Positions 11,845-24,055 of a stretch of 64,000 nt of DNA are shown here, piece by piece (the stretch's first letter is position 1; each line of letters starts with the position of its first letter). Where the stretch lies: positions 146,052 through 210,051 of the forward strand of contig JAFREE010000025.1 in NCBI GenBank assembly GCA_019400425.1. Reading direction: 5' to 3'. The notes under the pieces are model-generated. The model did no database searches and was not told the origin of the DNA. It was given only the letters and a program-made list of their open reading frames with translations. This stretch comes from Hymenochaete sp. R1. Taxonomy: Eukaryota; Basidiomycota; Agaricomycetes; Hymenochaetales; Hymenochaetaceae. A program made the position numbers and the translations under genes.

Positions 11845-14494
11845 GGCCTGGCGGACGACGAGGGAGGGGGGAGAGATGAGGCGTCGGAGACTGACGAGCA
11901 CGACGTTCAGCCCTCGAGATCAGCCTCGTTGAATGCGCGTTCAGTCCAACACGACACACGACCAGCGGCAAGCAAGTAGCAAGTGAATGTGAAAGAAATC
12001 GAAATCTCCAAAAACACAAAGAAGAAATCGAGCAACGCGTGTGACTCGGGCCTATCGCGTGACTCTTATGTGACACCGTCACGAGACCCCTAATTAGGAC
12101 CAAAAGAAATGAAGCCATCTTCCGTAATCCTGACGTTTGATTTCTCTTCAGAGTACTAGTCTCTCATCCAACCACGCTCAAGATTCGAAATCACTCACAA
12201 CTGAACCTCCCTCGTTCGTTGCTCTCCATGTTTCTTTACCACGAGCGGTAAATGTAGTGTGGCGTGTATGTACGGTAGTCGATGCACAAACAAAGCAGCC
12301 TTCGCCACATCTAAGACATTCAGCCACATTCATCCTCAAGCTTCAGGAGTGCCTCGGGCAAATAGCTTGCCCTTCAGGCGTAACATTTAATTGATCCTGT
12401 ATGCTTCTTGCCATGATTATGACCCTCGTAAGTAAATGTATTTAAGATAAGTCAGACGCTACACAGCTCTCCGCCGACAGTCCATGACCAACCCATTCGA
12501 AACACGAATCGGCTCGCACTTCTTCGTGGATTTTAGACGCCCGTCGCTCCCATGGATAGAATCCTAATTGTACATGTACGTGAACAGACTACCGCTACAT
12601 GCAGCTTCATAAGCAGCGCTGTGTCCTATCTTTCTTCCATTCTTGCGTACTCCAAGCCATCCAGTGAAAATGTGTAAATTTCACTGGCACTCAAACCTAT
12701 CAGCGTCTCTCAAATGTACCATCGTAAACGTCTATCATAGCTTCAAGATAAATCATGATACTCGCGGAAATCGTAGCCTTTGTCAATTGCTAACCTTTTC
12801 CAAGTAAATCCAACTTGTTCCCATCTTTTTACTAGGAAGCGATTTCACGCTAGTACCGTGCATGCCATTGACCTCGACTGTAGCCTACTAGTATCCACCT
12901 TCCCTAGCTTCCCCATATGGGATCTATCTCAGACCTACCCAACAAACGAGAACCCGCCGAACGAGCGCTGAGAGTCTTACTGGGTCGGTTGAAATCTCAG
13001 CTCATGTACAATTTTCTCTTCAAGGCCCGAAAGGTCCATAGATTCGAGTTCTAGTAAATGATCCATGAACTGAACACGAGGTGTTTCTCGTTTCTTTCCC
13101 TGCGCGAACACGAGGCTGCTGTTACTGTTGGGACCTCAGGCTGCGAGACGCAAGAACGACCCAAAAGAGAAGTGGCAACGTTTCCCCCAATCCCCCAATG
13201 CAAACCTTCAATACGAACCTTTGAGGGTCTGGAGCCCGATCGTTCATTATGATTGAGTACGTTCCCACCTCGTCCATTGAGTGTTTGCCTCGCACCCGCG
13301 AACCTCAAGCACATGTACACCGATTCGCGCCTCATCCTAACGCGATCTTATATATATCATCTGCGGACAAATATAAAAGCGAAATATAGATTTCGAGAAG
13401 AGAAAAAGGGAGTCAAAACCTGCTTATCGAACAGTTGTCACTATTACTGATTACTGGTACAGCAGAGTGGAAAGCAAGGAAGGCGTAAGAAGTAAGAACG
13501 AATAATAGAGAAGCAAAGCAGACTAGATCTCAGTGTTAGAGATGAAGGGTAGATGCAGTAGAAAGATAGGGGAGCGTTTTTCGTTACAGGGCGAAGAGAA
13601 CAGAGATACTCTCGTCGTGAAGAAGGGGCGTTAGGATGGGACGACAAACATGTACAGATGAAAGATAGGAAAGGAGGTCGCTCGATGCTGAGAAGGCAGG
13701 CACGACGAGAAAAGCAGTGGAGGTTTCGACACCGAGAGGTCGAAAAAGAATATGGAAAAAGAAGCCAATGATAGAACAGGTTACGCAAAAGGGGTTAAGG
13801 GAAAAAGGGGGCACGTGGGTCATCGACGCTACGTAAGGTAAGACAAAGTTCAAAGCAAGGGACAGCGAAAGCAAGCTTAAGGGAGTGTTACACAAAATCG
13901 AACATTCGATTCGAAATAAAGATGGAGAGGGTCAACGATAGGTGAGATCGCTGATAAATCAGAAGATGATGCCGAGTCGACGGCGTTCACGAGAAAAATC
14001 CCAAGGGAGGAAAAGAAAAAGACAAGCCAACGAAGAGATGGGTTGAGTTGAGATTGAGCGAATTGCTGGCAGGCGATGATGCTTTCCAATATGATAAGGA
14101 AGAGAATGGAAGAAAATATTCGTCAAAAATCTGCAGTCGGCCAAGTGCCGGGATTGCACAGTAAGGGAAGAGGGAAAGTGTTGAACAATCGTACACGAAT
14201 GGTTGCTGTCCATGGAAGATCGGTCCGGGGAAGAAAGTCAGATGGAAGAAGAGAATAATCGATAAGCCCGCGGAGCCTTTGACGGAGGCGAGATGCTGCG
14301 GAGCCCGTTGTTCAATAAGTGAATGAAATGAACTCGGAGGATGCCAATGGGTTTGCCAATATATTAGGTCAGATGCAGGTGCAAGGAAAGCTGGAGCTTG
14401 ATGTCGTTACGAAATCGATAGTGATAAGCCAGGGAAAGCACGGGTGATGCTAAAGCAGGATACAGCGGAGGGACGCGGGGAACGCGTGCACCCT
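11845..14494. other. Gene-poor spacer
   Basis: This stretch of 2.6 kb holds only short open frames with no recognisable domain and no consistent exon chain. Between about 13440 and 14320 the plus strand is purine-rich, lying just 3' of the minus-strand gene that ends at 14495 and possibly forming its 3' untranslated region. Nothing else was identified. Confidence 0.45.
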
Positions 14495-15397
14495 TCACAA
14501 TGAAGTTGACGAAAGTTTCGAAGCCCACCAGTCTTCGTCAGTGTGTACATCTGCAAACGCAATGGGCATCAGGTTGTGGAAACCGGAGTCGATGGGAAGC
14601 CCCGTTGGTCGCATAAGCGGCGTCTTGGGCACATCATCGTCCGACGCGTAAGGTCCGTCGAGAGAGAACGGAAGCTCAGTCAGAGGAGTTTCGTACTCGT
14701 CCGAAGGGATTAGTTCGGGAGTCGAAGCTTCGAAGAGGTCACTGGGGAATGGCGCAGATCTCAACGATGATTTGCGACTACGAATCGGACCCGTGCCGGG
14801 AAGAGGATTCAACCCCTCGTCGCAGCAGGGAGGGAGATCGGGAATATCCCAAGTAAATGGAGATTTTACTGCAGTGTGTGTCGCGTCGAGCATGGGGTTC
14901 CAGGGAATCTGGTCAAAGACAGAAGTATCGGGGAAGAGAACGCGTCCGGCGAGCTGGCAGTGGCGACTTCGACCTTTAGATCGAGTCGTGTACCCATTCT
15001 TCCGTCTTCTGTTAGCGGTTCGCTGCGGAGTTGGTGTGGTCTAAGCGGGAAAAGCTGCGTCAGCAAGCGAGGCACGGGGAGATGAAGGGCATACACGCAC
15101 TGGGCACTCCGAACGCGGTCGCCGCTCAGTAAGACGGAAAGGAGATAAGAGGCGGATGGGCAGGTCTTGCGGCATTCCGAATGACGATATCGATTGAGCG
15201 CTAGGCTACAAAGGTAAGATAAATGAGTGACGATAGCGCGACGGAGGCGTATTAACGCGATTACTGACCAACTCGAACCCGATAGCAGGAGGGGGGATAG
15301 TCAATGGATGACGATCAAGACTAGGGCGCGACGTCTGGGCTCTGGGGCGGCAAGATGGCACTGCGAAGACGGGTGAGGTTGAGGCTGCGGCGTTCAT
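14495..15397 (-). CDS. Hypothetical protein, three exons, acidic C-terminus
   Basis: I do not recognise this gene. Exons 15269-15397 (43 codons), 15101-15205 (35 codons) and 14495-15040 (182 codons) join in phase 0 with GTCAGT/TTGTAG and GTGCGT/GCTTAG introns, giving 259 residues. The N-terminal third is Pro/Ser/Arg-rich (MNAAASTSPVFAVPSCRPRA, RLTERRPRSECP). The middle has a basic patch (RTANRRRKNGYTTRSKGRSR) and then LFPDTSVFDQIPWNPMLDAT. The last 80 residues are acidic with short Thr/Pro motifs (PELIPSDEYETPLTELPFSL, DEDWWASKLSSTSL). It is mostly predicted disorder with a few aromatic short motifs, as in regulatory or adaptor proteins. There is no membrane segment. The exact intron phase fit argues that it is real. 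Confidence 0.6.
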
Positions 15398-18300
15398 CGA
15401 AGGTGGGATGATATGTGATTGAATGTGAGAGATTGGGGAGGCGCGCGGTGAGACTCAGGTGGGGGAGAATGACTAGTGCTACAGAGAGAAGAGTGGGCTG
15501 AGAATGAAGTCGTATATAAAGGCTTTGAGCTATCGTTTATTGGGAGAAAAGATGAAGGAAGGAGCGCATAAGAAAGATGAAGGAGACGAGGCGGGAACGG
15601 AAGCGGGAGACAATGGATAATGGAGGGAAGAGGGAGAGAAGGTAAATTAGAGGATCCCAAAGATCCCAGACAGCCAAAGCGCGCCCGCGTGAACGTGTTG
15701 TAACGCTTGTCACAGTATGTCACAACTTCCTAATATATCATTTTGTTTCCGTTTTTCCAACTCCGCTCTTTGTCCCTCTCATCACATCCATCTCGCCGCA
15801 ACGCAACGGGCCCAGCATCGCGTCGCGCTCTCGCTTTTCCTGCTCACAATAAAACGCATATCGACGAATAATTATGAAACAGTGTCGCCGAGCGATAACA
15901 ATACTTGCTCATCGGCTGGGGCCAGCTGGCTTATTTTTTTCTTATACACGACCCTTCCTCTCGAGTATTGGACTATTATGATTCTGTGAAAGGCTGTGAA
16001 CCTCTCTGCCGTCGCGACCCGAACGGCCCCGTCAATCGCGCAACGTTTCGCGTCGTGCCAGCTTTCAAGGAACTTCTCGCTAGTTCTCTTCTGAACTCTA
16101 CCTCCGCTACGTCACTGTCACCTTGACTCTTGAGCTTAAGTTATTAGGCCCGGCATGCGTCGTCCACAGAGTCTCGCTCTCAGCGCATCTAAGCTCCCAT
16201 TGTTGCCTCCAGAAGGCAGTCACGGTTGCTCGCCCTTTGAAATTTTGCAGTCGGTCCATCCGATGCCTACGAAGAGCATTTCCAACGTTTCGATCCTAAA
16301 ATAGGCTTCCTACTCGAAACACTTTTTGGGCCACCCGAGAAAGCGTTCGTGTCCGAAAACGGGTTGCTCCTTCATTGAGGCGTGACAGTGATGCTACCTA
16401 TTGATCTAACACCGCACACCGCTGTCCTCCTCGTGTAAAGACGTCGACATACCGACAGCCCGACACGGCCGCCCTAAATTGATGTTCTTCGCAATGCCAG
16501 TGTTCGGTCCACGCCACATCCAGCGTACGTCCCATATTCGTCCTCAGACCCATATTTGGGGTGTGCGCTTTTTCCGTTCATCTCTGCGGCGAGTGGCGTG
16601 TGGCGACTGTGTAGCGTATGGAAATTCGGAATCCCTCGAAAATGTAGTCTAGAGGGAACGACTTACGTGTCTCGGAGATGGGTTGCCACAAAGTTTCCTG
16701 ATACGTTTATTCCGAGGGGTCGTTTCTCGGAGGTAAATCTCGGGGATGAGGGAGTCTGGAAATTGTGCATCGCTTTTCTGCAGCTGCCCTTTGGCAGTAC
16801 TAGTCCTTTGTCCCGAAGGAACAAGCTCCGAGTTCCGAGAAAGTCAAGGCTTTGTAGATCCATGATGTCTCTCGATGCGGTGCAGAACCCTTCTACGCAG
16901 CCAGGTATTAGAGACTTTGACCTACACCACTGTTCTAACGTATCGTTTCCCATCGATCTTTCTAATATTAATATCATTGAAACACGTCTCAGGACCATTG
17001 GCGAACGTAGAACTGCCATTGGAAGCTGATTTGACTATCTAGGCCATATCTTTCCCACGCTAGACGCCCAATAGATCACATCTTATCATCATTTCATCAC
17101 ATCTTAGACTCACACTTCCACGATCGTTACCATATTCGACTCAATGTAGTGGTTGTGCTTTCCCTTTGTTGAGCTATTGACTCAGTGACTCACAGGACCC
17201 TGGGAATCGTCACCGACGGATGCAAATCATGCGTATCTCTTCTTTCGCAGGCTTCGCGACATCGCGATTTTCATACTGAATCATAGTGACTGTTGCGACG
17301 ACGCCGAGAGATGAGCCTCTTGATGATCTAAGCGACATTGATAGGATCTTTCATTTTCTCGCACGAGGTATGACGCGGAGAATGATAATCGCGATCCGGG
17401 AGCGCACTGGCCGACCCACTGCAGAGCTTTCATTGCCTTTAAAATAAGCCACCGACTTGAAACACGAGCCAATCATGACAGCCGCCGCTCTCAGTGAGTT
17501 CTGCCAGTAGCTCTAGTGAGTAGTTTCTGTATCTCTCACGTCTGATTGCCTACTTATTTCGATCATGATCACCTGCCAGAAATGCGGATGTCCATGAGGC
17601 ACCGAGTGTCAGGGCCTTCACTGGCAGGTTCAAGTCATTTACGGCCTTTTCTGAGCCTAACTTTGATAAAAAGTTAGAAACCTAATGTATCGCGAAGGTT
17701 AATAGAGAGCGGGACTGCAACACTTCCACCGCGGCCCCCTTCACTTTCAATTAAGCGCAAAATATAAATAGTTCGATGAATGTGAAGACACTCAACCGAG
17801 CTTGTTCGCCACCTCGTACATTAATATTCCCGCCGCCCCCGCCCCGCGTTGCCCTCCTCATTCCTCTTTCCATAAGCATGTATGCGCGCCGTCATCCGTG
17901 GCATTCAACTCGCTGCTCGACCACCTTTACTATCAAATTCTACATTGCGGCAACTTTCTGCAACGCAAGATCGTTAACCTCCCCGCTCCCACCTTTTCGC
18001 GACAAAACTGGCAGCCGTCTTCGAGGCTTCGTCTTCGAGGCACAGGGACACGGGGTAGTAGGCCGGGGCTTGCGCGTTTCTTCGGCGGTTTCTCTCGTCG
18101 ATGGCAGAGCGGTCGCGAGATGTGAATTTCTGAGAGGGAGTCTTATATATAGGCTTGGGGTAAAGTGCTTTTTTTGGATGATTTGAGCGCGGTACTTCAA
18201 CTGAAATGACCATAAGAGTCGTTCTAAGCGGCCGTCAGCCTCGAGGGTTCTTGTTGTTGCGACTTGCAATATCAGAGTCCCATCAATTACTGGAATAGCT

Positions 18301-19083
18301 AGCTATGTGACTTTTTTTGAGCTGTGCCGTAGAGTTATAAGATTTAATTTATTTTTATCTTTATTATAGATTTATTCCGACGGACGAATGAACTGTGGCA
18401 AAGGCTGTCAAGCGAAATTCGGTAGCGTGAGAAACTTATAAACACACATCGCGTGTTGCTGGTGTAGTGTTGCCCTGCCCTAGTTTCTTCCTCTTCCTAC
18501 TCCTCCTACGTTCAGACGGACCGGCAGAGATGAGACTCTAGGAGCGTAAGCCTTCTGAATCTTGCAACTTGTCTTCCGTTGCAGAAACGAGTGCAAAGAT
18601 GCGTGATGGGTCCTGGTTAGGAGAGAATTGCGATGGTGCATAGTAGATCATCCTTTTGCAACATCGACTTTCTCGCTGTCAGATTGCTTACACCTCTCTC
18701 TTACTCGCCCACCTTCGTTGACCTTCGTCTGCATTGTATCATAGGCCCGTGCTAGCTGATCGAAAACTTGAAATACACCTCATTCAGCATCTGGCTTGGA
18801 TTGACTGGACAATCATCTTCGCAGACGGTCTCCATCGGAACCGAGTTACTGCAAATTCAGCGTTCTCTCGCGAAGTGGAATCCTTTCTCTATCATTGTCA
18901 TCGTACGTGTCGTCCGCCTGGCATTTTTCAATCTCCGCTTACTTTCAATCCCAATCTACACTGGACTCGCCACAGCGTACAGGTTTCGAGTCACAGCCGA
19001 CGACAGTGCAACACTCAGCCTCCTTGCACCTTTTCCCCCGTCTCCGACTTCGCCTTAACTCCAGTAACGACCTGTTAGCTCCT
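15398..19083. other. Long gene-poor spacer
   Basis: This 3.7 kb region has no supported gene. The first ~260 bases are GA-rich on the plus strand (CT-rich on the coding strand of the upstream minus gene, as for a fungal promoter). Overlapping frames at 16556-17029 (plus) and 16663-17019 (minus) are open but have no recognised domain and no flanking exons. Frames at 17776-18270 are Pro/Arg-rich and look like chance. The region before 19084 is CT-rich and probably the promoter of paralogue A. Confidence 0.45.
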
Positions 19084-20261
19084 ATGTCCACCAGCGGTAG
19101 CTTGAAACGTAGAATCCCTAGGGATGCACCTGATGAACTTGAACGTCCCCGTGTTCCACCAGCTCATCGAAAGCAGGAAACGCATAACATTGCTTCGCTT
19201 CGAGAAGCCGTATACACTTTCTTGGATCCTCTGGAGAATCCGGACAGGAAACAAGAACGGGACGCGCTTGTAAAAGACGAAAAAATAATTCACTATAAAC
19301 ATGAAAAACGAAATCGCCTCCAAGTGCAGATGGGGATCATCAATAACATTGTCGACGAAGTCTTTGTCAAGGAAGATATTTCCGCTGACGACAAAGCTGA
19401 GGCCAAGTGCCTCAAGATACGAGTGGATCACGCCTTCTTTTTGCTTCTGATGGACTCCTACGTCTATTTCATGAGTGAAGAGTCGAACGTCAATGAATGG
19501 ACACGGAAGAATAGGCGGAAAAACATGTGGCCTGAATATGATGCTTATGTGAAGAATCTTCGATACGACCTTTGGCAGGCGAATGCGGACTTTGATAAGA
19601 AACGAGAGGAGCTCTGCAAGGAGTTTCGAAACACAATCATAAAGAAACAGGAGGACTACATTGCAGGCGCAGGTGTGAACGTTGTTCTGTCTCTCCTCTT
19701 TGAGCGTCTATGCTTACCAAACCCAACCCTTACGCAGGATGGCCGAATGAGAACATGTTCAGCGCAGAAGATGATATATTACTATACGCTTCATTGTACC
19801 GTACAGCCGCCCAGTGGGATCTGGTACAGCTCAAGGCGAGAAACAAAAAAATTAGCGGACTGCTTGGTCGAGTCCATTCTATCCTCTCGGAAAGGCTGGC
19901 GACTCTTGATGTAGCACATGGCGGCAGCGACTATGTCGACCCGATGCTTTCCCTGACAGAAATTGCCAGAGAGCGATTTCTGGTGGACGACACATACTAC
20001 CATGTGATGTTTGAGTCGAAACACCAGTCGCTCGAAAGACGCATAGGTTCACAAGGCGATCAGAAAGAGCTTACCCGCAACGAAAAGGGCGCCAATAGAT
20101 ATTTAAAGAGTGATTCACTCGAATACATTGATAAAAGGAAGAAGAGACAAAATGAACGTCTGGTCGAGCTCAGCAATCTTTCATTGCCCGTCGAGATGAA
20201 CGAGCTCACGGCTCGGATGATGGAACTTGAAAGGCAAGAAGATCGATATAAGAAGCTATGA
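19084..20261 (+). CDS. Paralogue A of an unrecognised two-exon gene family
   Basis: I do not recognise a known domain. Exons 19084-19672 and 19738-20261 join through a 65 bp phase-1 intron (GTGTGA...ACGCAG), giving 370 residues that start MSTSGSLKRRIPRDAPDELE. The protein is highly charged and helical: LRYDLWQANADFDKKREELC before the intron, then YASLYRTAAQWDLVQLKA, ARERFLVDDTYYHVMFESKH and a C-terminal coiled coil (IDKRKKRQNERLVELSNLSL, then NELTARMMELERQEDRYKKL). It has no signal peptide or membrane helix. A close homologue with the identical intron position and an identical 524-nt second exon lies in opposite orientation at 35309-36469. Both frames are intact, which argues that they are functional proteins and not relics. 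Confidence 0.75.
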
Positions 20262-21165
20262 GATGATAATTCCGTTCACTGGGTACTGGAACCAGCGGAC
20301 CTCTATCTCTGATCTGATCTCCGAGCACATTCAAGCCATCGACACAATGGACAGTTGCTGTTCTTATTAGAGTTATTTTACATACAATGTAGCGTTTCTT
20401 TGTAACTTCGACTTCGAATTTTAATTAAATTTATGAGCCGGCTCTGTGTATGACAACTCGTTCTTGCGTGCCTTCTTCGATGACGCCGAGATGAAAACTC
20501 ACACACACACACACACCGTTCGCTTTCTGACCCACTTGACTATGCGGAGGTCTATTTGTGCCTGTCCTGTCCCTATCTGTTTATCCTTATGCGATATAAC
20601 TGTACAACTTGGTATACTTACATGTATTTATCGATCGATTCAACGCCTCTGCCACTCTGAGATTAAAGCTTGAATAGTCTGCATGTGTGCGAATGGTGGC
20701 ATTAATATTGTATCATTCGGAAAGAGACAGGATTGATGATGGGCGCTTAAGAATATTCAAGGAATATGTGGCTTTAAACTCGCTGGCAAAAGCGAAAAGT
20801 AAACGAGTTTATAGTGAGTATTTGCATACTACTGACATACAATGAGACGATGAGTTTTGAGAAATGTTTTGTCTATCCAGGACTTGGAAAAATTGGACAA
20901 TGAGGGATGGAGATGAAGGAAGGAGAAAGACTCGGAAGTTCTGGATGGCTGTGGAATGTGCTAGAACGTGAGCCTGGAGAGCTGAAAGGCGTTAAGCGTG
21001 AGAATGTTGGATTGGATGGACGCTTCTCGAAACCTTTGGCTGAGCTCTGAAAGACTTCTTAAACCGACTCTCCTCCTTCCTCCCTCTTATACTCCCTTTG
21101 CCTCCCTCCCATCTCTCTCTCCGACATCTGTCGTCACATTACTTGCTTTCTGAAACAACAAAACA
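20262..21165. other. Spacer and HSP90 promoter region
   Basis: This stretch of 0.9 kb holds an (AC)n microsatellite at 20500-20516 and then the upstream region of HSP90. The last ~100 bases are strongly pyrimidine-rich (CCTCC/TCTC runs), typical of highly expressed fungal genes, with a TATA-like CTTATACT near 21085. No gene was seen. Confidence 0.5.
21023..21037 (+). promoter_or_regulatory. Candidate heat-shock element of HSP90
   Basis: The sequence reads TTC-nn-GAA at 21024-21031 followed by an imperfect third unit (CTT instead of TTC at 21034-21036). This is the inverted nTTCnnGAAn array bound by heat-shock factor Hsf1. It lies about 140 bp upstream of the HSP90 start, a usual distance. 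Only two units are perfect, so the call is tentative. Confidence 0.45.
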
Positions 21166-23573
21166 ATGGCAGAAACACCCCAGGTCCACCGGTTCCAGGC
21201 TGAAATCAGTCAATTGCTCGACCTCATCATCAGTGAGTCTTTCTATGCGCCTGATCCTTTCACCCTCGGGCGCTTGGGCTGAACTGAACGTACGTCCTCA
21301 TTGTCATTCGCTAGACACTTTCTACTCCAACAAGGAGATCTTTCTTCGTGAAATTATTTCCAATGGCTCCGATGCCCTCGACAAAATCCGTTACGCGTCC
21401 CTCACAGACCCCTCTGTTCTTGACACGGAGAAGGACCTCTACATCCGTATCACTCCCGACAAAGAAAACAAAATCCTCTCTATCCGTGACACGGGTATCG
21501 GTATGACCAAAGCCGACCTTGTCAACAACCTTGGTACGATCGCCAAATCTGGCACAAAGGCAAGTGTTCAAGTGGCGTGTCTCCTTGTATGCGCAATGTG
21601 CTGACAAATTGCGTCGATGTTCATAGGGTTTCATGGAAGCCTTGAGCTCTGGAGCTGATATCTCTATGATTGGCCAGTTTGGTGTCGGTTTCTATTCGTC
21701 GTATCTTGTCGCCGAGCGCGTACAGGTAATCTCCAAACATAACGATGATGAGCAGTACATCTGGGAATCCGCAGCCGGCGGTACCTTCACTATCACCCTC
21801 GACACCACCAACCCTCCCATCGGTCGCGGTACCGAAATCCGTCTCTTCATGAAGGAGGACCAGCTTGAGTACCTCGACGAGAAGCGGATTAAGGACGTTG
21901 TCAAGAAGCACTCCGAGTTCATCTCATACCCCATCCAACTCACCGTGACGAAGGAGGTTGAGAAGGTTAGTACCTCATTTGACTCTTTTCTAACAAACTT
22001 CTGACTATATCAAAATTAATAGGAAGTTGAGGATGACGAAGAGGAAGAAAAAGAAGATAAGGATGAGTCAAAGATCGAGGAAGTCGATGAAGAGGCCGAG
22101 AAGAAGAAGGAAAAGAAGAAGATCAAGGAGAAGACGGTTGAGAATGAAGAACTCAACAAGACGAAACCCATCTGGACCCGCAACCCGAACGACATCACGG
22201 CGGAGGAGTACAGTGCCTTCTACAAGACCCTTTCGAACGACTGGGAAGATCATCTTGCCGTCAAGCATTTCTCCGTCGAGGGTCAGCTTGAGTTCAAGGC
22301 CATCCTCTACGTTCCGAAGCGGTAAGTTCTCCCCTTCTGTTGAGGGCTGCGGGTGCTCATTTCAACTTAGCGCTCCCTTCGATCTCTTCGAATCCAAGAA
22401 GAAGCGGAACAACATCAAGCTTTATGTCCGCCGAGTCTTCATCATGGACGACTGTGAGGACCTCATTCCCGAGTATCTTAACTTCATCAAGGGCATCGTC
22501 GACTCCGAAGACTTGCCTCTCAATATCTCGCGTGAGACCCTGCAGCAGAACAAGATCCTCAAGGTCATTCGCAAGAACATTGTCAAGAAATGCATGGACG
22601 TCTTCTCTGAGATCGCTGAGGATAAGGACAACTTCAACAAGTTCTACGAGGCGTTCGGGAAGAACATCAAGCTCGGTATCCACGAGGACGCCCAGAACCG
22701 CAGCAAGCTTGCTGAGTTCTTGCGCTTCTACTCGACCAAGGCCCTTGATGAGCAGACCTCCTTGAAGGGTAAGTACCTTATCGATCTTTCCAATGCGCTT
22801 GCTGACAATGACTTTCAGACTACATCACGCGCATGCCGGAGGTCCAGAAGTCGATCTACTACCTCACCGGCGAGTCCCTCACCGCCGTCAAAGACTCGCC
22901 GTTCCTTGAGGCCCTCAAGAAGAAAGGCTTCGAGGTCCTCCTCCTCGTCGACCCCATCGACGAATACGCCGTCACCCAGCTCAAGGAGTTCGACGGCAAG
23001 AAGCTCATCTGTGTCTCGAAAGAGGGTCTCGAGCTCGAGGAGACCGAGGAGGAGAAGAAGGCGCGCGAGGAGGAGGCCTCTCAGTTCGAGGAGCTCTGCA
23101 AGGTCGTGAAGGACGCGCTCGGCGACAAGGTCGAGAAGGTCGTCACCTCGACGCGCGTGATCGACTCTCCCTGCGTGCTCGTCACCGGCCAATTCGGGTG
23201 GTCCGCGAACATGGAGCGCATCATGAAAGCGCAGGCGCTGCGCGACACGTCGATGTCGTCGTACATGGCGTCGAAGAAGACGCTGGAGCTGAACCCGAAG
23301 AACCCGATCGTGAAGGTGCTGAAGAACAAGGTGGCGGAGGACAAGGCGGATAAGAGCGTGAGGGACCTGACGTACCTCTTGTTCGAGACGGCGCTGTTGA
23401 CGAGCGGGTTTGTGTTGGACGAGCCGACGTCGTTCGCGAAGAGGATTCATAGGATGATCTCGTTGGGTCTTGATGTGGATGAGGACGAGGCTGCTGTGGA
23501 GGCGGCACCGGCTGCGACTGAAGCATCGACGTCTGAGCCGGCTGCAGCGTCTGCCATGGAGGAGATCGACTAA
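21166..23573 (+). CDS. HSP90: Cytosolic molecular chaperone Hsp90
   Basis: This ATP-dependent chaperone matures kinases, steroid-receptor-type clients and other signalling proteins. Six exons (21166-21232, 21315-21559, 21627-21965, 22023-22321, 22371-22768, 22819-23573) give 700 residues. The N-terminal GHKL ATPase domain shows [20 protein letters not shown], the DTGIGMT motif and [16 protein letters not shown] highly charged linker ([20 protein letters not shown] and Lys runs) follows. The middle domain has [11 protein letters not shown] and [12 protein letters not shown]. The C-terminus ends MEEID, the TPR-cochaperone docking tail that marks the cytosolic form. Intron 2 (21560-21626) has a GC donor (AAG|GCAAGT) paired with a normal TAG acceptor, and no GT alternative keeps the conserved SGTK-GFMEAL junction in frame. 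The upstream region has a heat-shock element and a pyrimidine-rich leader. Confidence 0.97.
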
Positions 23574-24055
23574 ATGCGTTTTTTTCTTCTCCGTTCGTTT
23601 GATCCACCTTCCTCTTCTTCCTCCGCTCCTCCCAGCTTTTTGTACTGCATATCTTTCCGCTTTTTTCTTTTCTTTTCTTTCCATCTACTTACGATCTGGG
23701 CATGTATAGTCAGTCTCGTTCTCGTTACCATTAACTCCTGTTGCATTAGTTTTCTTTCGTCCCCCACCCCTCACCATCTCAAAATGAATGAAACGAGCTG
23801 TTTGTTTTTTGATAAATGTTATGATACGATTTTTTCTTTTTCCTTTCGTGATCGTCTACGTACGTTGAGCTGCGTACAATGACGGCCGGCACAGCAAAAC
23901 ATAAGGCAAGAAGTACAAAATACAAGAATCCAGAAATACACCCCGAGCGAAGTATGAAACATTAATTTTAATATTACATGCTAATTAGTCCATGCAACAT
24001 CACACGCCTACATACACCTCAACCCGACCCAACTCAATCAATATCGATACCATCA
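23574..24055. other. Spacer between convergent HSP90 and coiled-coil genes
   Basis: This spacer is about 480 bp. Its first half is T/C-rich and probably the HSP90 3' untranslated region. No gene was seen. Confidence 0.45.

Noticed and set aside
16556..17029. Open frame of 157 codons on plus, overlapping a 118-codon frame on minus
   Set aside because: Neither strand gives a recognisable domain, a flanking exon chain or low stop frequency beyond chance. Kept as unannotated spacer.
22815..23684. Long minus-strand frame (289 codons) opposite HSP90
   Set aside because: It is an Arg/Leu/Asp-rich antisense shadow of the GC-rich third-codon bias of the HSP90 coding frame.
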